A stretch of DNA of 64,000 bases from HyVt-105 sp049975425 (lineage in GTDB: Bacteria > Bacteroidota > Bacteroidia > Bacteroidales > VadinHA17): contig JBNGDI010000016.1 of NCBI GenBank assembly GCA_049975425.1, positions 1 through 64,000 of the forward strand. Direction: 5' to 3'. A program made the translations under genes and the position numbers. Below, one piece after another: positions 63,729 to 64,000 of this stretch; within the stretch, counting starts at the first letter, position 1, and the number at the start of each line of letters is the position of its first letter. The notes below the pieces were generated by a model. That model searched no databases, was not told the origin of the DNA, and saw nothing but the letters and a program-made list of their open reading frames with translations.

Positions 63729-64000
63729 ATGCGCAAGGGCCTGATCATAACCCTGGGATGGTTATTCAGTATTTTGTCGGGACCGGATGTGCTGAAAGCA
63801 CAGCTCGGCAATCCGTTTATTGCCCAGCCCAAGCTGCCGCCCGAGATAACCCCGGAAAACTTCAGCATTATTCAGGACCCTGACGGGGTAATGCTTTTCG
63901 CCAACCGGCAGGGAACACTTTCCTATAATGGTATTGAATGGAAGTACCTGGATCTGCCTGTCGTACCCTCCGTTTTGTATCTGGAACCTGAAAACCGGCA
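63729..64000 (+). CDS. Probable propeller-type sensor protein, 3' end beyond the window
   Basis: The frame starts at ATG 63729 and is open to the window edge (90 codons seen). An N-terminal hydrophobic signal segment (GLIITLGWLFSILSG) is followed by a sequence resembling the first blade of a two-component regulator propeller: ITPENFSIIQDPDGVMLFAN and LSYNGIEWKYLDLP. Full-length relatives continue into a Y_Y_Y domain and a histidine kinase or cyclase output, which cannot be seen here. Confidence 0.6.
   Translation, partial: MRKGLIITLGWLFSILSGPDVLKAQLGNPFIAQPKLPPEITPENFSIIQDPDGVMLFANRQGTLSYNGIEWKYLDLPVVPSVLYLEPENR

Noticed and set aside
1..64000. tRNA, rRNA, riboswitch or prophage
   Set aside because: I looked through the intergenic stretches and saw no cloverleaf, ribosomal sequence, known riboswitch core, integrase or phage structural gene.

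Overview
The window looks like a chromosomal stretch from a member of the Bacteroidota, most likely an anaerobic or microaerobic Bacteroidales/Marinilabiliales-type organism. The evidence is family content: a complete Rnf operon in the order RseC-B-C-D-G-E-A, an S46 dipeptidyl-peptidase, DUF5063, DUF2795 and SiaC/DUF1987 proteins, a protein with a type IX secretion (type B) C-terminal domain, a Bacteroidota-type OstA protein, TamB beside TsaD, and a cysteate synthase. Several genes are also preceded by the Bacteroidota promoter form TTTG-N18/19-TAnnTTTG. Genus-level placement cannot be read from the sequence. Almost everything is housekeeping or envelope biology. I saw no rRNA, tRNA, CRISPR array, complete insertion sequence or prophage.

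Layout. 0-0.64 kb: AT-rich, no convincing gene, repeated GGACAT/ATGTCC boxes. 0.6-5.1 kb (minus): rRNA methyltransferase, DEDD exonuclease, DUF5063 protein, RecQ. 5.2-12.5 kb (plus): IMP dehydrogenase, then an outer-membrane biogenesis operon of three SurA-like chaperones and OstA. 12.5-15.0 kb (minus): DUF2795, cobalamin adenosyltransferase, ABC ATPase, methyltransferase. 15.1-22.9 kb (plus): RecG, then the Rnf electron-transport operon. 22.9-26.3 kb (minus): S46 peptidase and RtcB. 26.4-28.1 kb (plus): DnaJ-domain membrane protein, an unknown protein, a thioesterase. 28.1-28.7 kb: a non-coding repeat module. 28.7-32.7 kb: APS/PAPS reductase, CPBP protein, SDR, SiaC, TsaD. 32.8-39.3 kb (plus): TamB, ExbB, ExbD, TonB-like protein. 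39.3-45.6 kb (minus): TauE/SafE transporter, lone response regulator, SHMT, two tandem ClC transporters. 45.8-54.97 kb (plus): two M16 peptidase-family subunits, a T9SS type B protein, RelA/SpoT, a Fur-family regulator, PurA, a cytidylate-kinase-like protein. 55.0-64.0 kb: SPOR lipoprotein, acyl-CoA ligase, PepSY-type membrane protein, PiT transporter, cysteate synthase, M1 peptidase, a membrane protein and the start of a probable sensor protein.

How the parts fit. The strongest theme is the envelope: periplasmic chaperones with OstA, TamB with ExbB/ExbD/TonB, a SPOR lipoprotein, a T9SS client, and secreted or periplasmic peptidases (S46, M1, M16). Energy metabolism is represented by Rnf. Sulfur chemistry appears twice: the reductase that supplies sulfite, and a cysteate synthase whose product would feed sulfonolipids.

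The points most worth a second look are: (1) tamB has no usual start codon, but a short upstream ATG frame meets it through a correctly phased A AAA AAA slippery heptamer; (2) a 12-bp-period TACGTAG array lies beside an imperfect hairpin in the only large internal gene-free gap; (3) a 16-bp inverted repeat with one mismatch lies between the divergent rtcB and dnaJ-like genes. I did not find a clearly novel multi-gene system.
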